A stretch of DNA of 64,000 nt from Falsarthrobacter nasiphocae (lineage in GTDB: Bacteria > Actinomycetota > Actinomycetes > Actinomycetales > Micrococcaceae), in assembly GCF_031456275.1 (NCBI RefSeq), contig NZ_JAVDUI010000001.1, forward strand, positions 1,048,965 through 1,112,964, in the 5' to 3' direction. Positions 62,562-64,000 of the stretch are shown here, piece after piece. The position numbers and the translations under genes are program-made. Numbering within the stretch: the first letter of the stretch is position 1; each line of letters begins with the position of its first letter. Below the pieces are notes generated by a model. That model was not told where the DNA came from. It did no database searches and was given only the letters and a program-made list of their open reading frames with translations.

Positions 62562-64000
62562 GACCCATGAAGGGAAACACGGTCGGCGGCAATCGGTACG
62601 AGCTCACCGAGCGCATCGCCATCGGCGGCATGGGCGAGGTCTGGAAGGCCACCGACTCGATCCTTGGCCGGAGCGTGGCCATCAAGATCCTCAAGGAGGA
62701 GTACACCGGCGACACGGCCTTCCTGCAGCGATTCCGCGCCGAGGCCCGCCACACCGCGCTCCTCAGCCACCCGGCCATCGCCAACGTCTTCGACTACGGC
62801 GAGGAGGACGGCTCCGGCTTCCTCGTCATGGAGCTCGTGCCCGGCAAGCCGCTCTCCTCCGTCATCGAGACGGAGAAGGTCCTCGACGCGGACCGGACGC
62901 TGAGCATCATCTCGCAGACGGCGAAGGCCCTGGCGACGGCGCATGACGCGGGGCTCGTCCACCGAGACGTCAAGCCCGGCAACATCCTCTGCATGCCGGA
63001 CGGGCGGGTCAAGATCACGGACTTCGGCATCGCCCGCCTCGCGGACCAGGTCCCGTTGACGGCCACGGGCCAGGTCATGGGCACGGCCCAGTACCTCGCC
63101 CCGGAGCAGGCCACGGGCCAGCAGGCCTCGGGCTCGAGTGACATCTATGCGCTCGGCATCATCGGCTACGAGCTCCTCGCCGGGCACCGGCCCTTCACGG
63201 GCGAGTCCCAGATCCAGATCGCCCTCGCGCAGGTGCAGGATCAGCCCGCCCCGCTGCCCGAGTCCGTGCCGGCGCCCGTGCGCGGCCTCATCATGTCCAT
63301 GCTGGAGAAGAACGCAACCGACCGCCCCGGCAACGCCCACCTCCTCGCCGAGGCCGCCGACGCGCTCCTCGAGGGGCGCGTGGAGGACGCCGTTCGCGCG
63401 GTCCCCGGCGTGGGCCGCTTCCTCAACGGACCGGACACCACCCCGACGGGCCAGGTCACGCGCACGCTCGCCTCCTCCCCCGGCCGCCGCGCCGCAGAGG
63501 ACGGCCACCCCCGCACCTCGGCCCTCCCCGCGCTCGGGGCAGGCGCAGCCGTCGGTGCCGCTGTGGGCTCCTCCGCCGCCTCCCACGGCCCCTTGGGCCT
63601 GGCCGACGACGACGAGTACTCGTCCGCCGCCGGCGCCCGCCGCGCCGTCGAGAACTCCTACATGGACGACTCGACTGACTCGCACGGTCCCGTCCCGCCC
63701 CGGGGGCAGGGGAGCCGCCCGCCGCGCCGCCGGTCCCGCCTGACGTTCCCGCTCATCACGCTCATCATCCTCATCGGGCTCGTCATCGCGGCCGGCCTCA
63801 CCGCCGGGCGCCTCCAGGGGTGGCTTGAGCCCAAGCCGGAGGCCACACCGAGCCCCTCGGCAAGCACCGCCACCCCCACGAAGACGCCGTCCGCCACTCC
63901 TACGAGCATCAGCGTCGACCCCAAGAGCTACGTGGGGCGCAACTACGAGAAGGTCCGGGACGAGCTCATCAAGCTCGGTCTCACGGTCAACCTGGTGCCG
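62558..64000 (+). CDS. PASTA-type Ser/Thr protein kinase, 3' end beyond the window
   Basis: The frame runs from GTG 62558 (or ATG 62567) to the window edge, 481 codons. The kinase domain (about 10-275) has the Gly-rich loop [12 protein letters not shown], the VAIKILK lysine, [10 protein letters not shown] catalytic loop, DFGIARL and APEQA. An Ala/Arg/Pro-rich juxtamembrane region is followed by one TM (about 393-415). Extracytoplasmic Thr/Pro/Ser repeats precede the beginning of a PASTA repeat ([25 protein letters not shown]). By position next to pbpA it corresponds to pknA of mycobacteria, but the PASTA segment is a pknB trait, so I leave the symbol open. Confidence 0.95.
   Translation, partial: MRPMKGNTVGGNRYELTERIAIGGMGEVWKATDSILGRSVAIKILKEEYTGDTAFLQRFRAEARHTALLSHPAIANVFDYGEEDGSGFLVMELVPGKPLSSVIETEKVLDADRTLSIISQTAKALATAHDAGLVHRDVKPGNILCMPDGRVKITDFGIARLADQVPLTATGQVMGTAQYLAPEQATGQQASGSSDIYALGIIGYELLAGHRPFTGESQIQIALAQVQDQPAPLPESVPAPVRGLIMSMLEKNATDRPGNAHLLAEAADALLEGRVEDAVRAVPGVGRFLNGPDTTPTGQVTRTLASSPGRRAAEDGHPRTSALPALGAGAAVGAAVGSSAASHGPLGLADDDEYSSAAGARRAVENSYMDDSTDSHGPVPPRGQGSRPPRRRSRLTFPLITLIILIGLVIAAGLTAGRLQGWLEPKPEATPSPSASTATPTKTPSATPTSISVDPKSYVGRNYEKVRDELIKLGLTVNLVP

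Overview
The window is chromosomal DNA of a high-GC Gram-positive bacterium, most likely an actinobacterium of the order Micrococcales. The evidence is strongly GC-biased third codon positions, an rRNA spacer without tRNA genes, the actinobacterial fhaA-fhaB-pstP-rodA-pbpA-kinase cell-division operon, an IdeR/DmdR1-type iron box, and several genes whose -10 hexamer lies only 6-7 bases from the start codon (leaderless transcripts). The family placement is inference; the 16S gene in the window would settle it. Small alternating operons, often joined by 4-base ATGA/GTGA overlaps, fill nearly all of the sequence.

Positions 1-19,900 are mostly housekeeping. They hold the 3' end of a secreted protein, two Cof-type HAD phosphatases, a large DUF6541 membrane protein, serS, a diacylglycerol/lipid kinase, pheA with a rhodanese, a POT peptide transporter, a GT87 mannosyltransferase-like protein with a DUF4190 protein, thiE, a DUF1345 protein, a uracil/xanthine permease, a glycerophosphodiesterase and a PEBP protein. 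A RelA/SpoT-type alarmone synthetase follows, with a small protein that is only the C-terminal OB domain of a LigD-type ATP-dependent DNA ligase.

Positions 19,990-25,950 carry one complete rRNA operon on the minus strand (16S-23S-5S). It has a probable promoter, duplicated antitermination-like motifs and a strong terminator. Upstream of it is an unusual fusion of a PhnB-like VOC domain, a LysR effector-binding domain and an Arg/Gly-rich tail. Positions 27,700-35,300 hold a Stealth phosphotransferase, a metallophosphoesterase, CsbD, a membrane hydrolase, a GT2/GtrA polyprenyl-glycan pair and a phosphate transporter.

Positions 35,349-45,968 are a hydroxamate siderophore (desferrioxamine-type) locus. 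An MFS exporter and a siderophore-interacting protein diverge from four translationally coupled genes: a penicillin-acylase/acyltransferase fusion, a PLP decarboxylase, an N-hydroxylase, and an acyltransferase/NIS-synthetase fusion. An iron box and a second inverted repeat lie in the shared promoter. The locus is bracketed by inverted copies of a 66-bp palindromic element, and a third, diverged, in-frame copy lies inside the synthetase gene.

Positions 46,000-51,100 are accessory. They contain an SdpI-like protein, an FAD oxidoreductase with odd insertions, two perfect DnaA-box matches, a lower-GC two-gene cassette cut by an insertion sequence, a gutted and an intact IS1249-like element, and tRNA-Leu(CAG). 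Positions 51,168-56,300 form a MacB-like efflux operon with two tandem paralogous lipoproteins. From 56,661 to the end runs the FHA/PP2C/RodA/PBP/Ser-Thr-kinase operon that controls elongation and division, cut off inside the kinase's first PASTA repeat.
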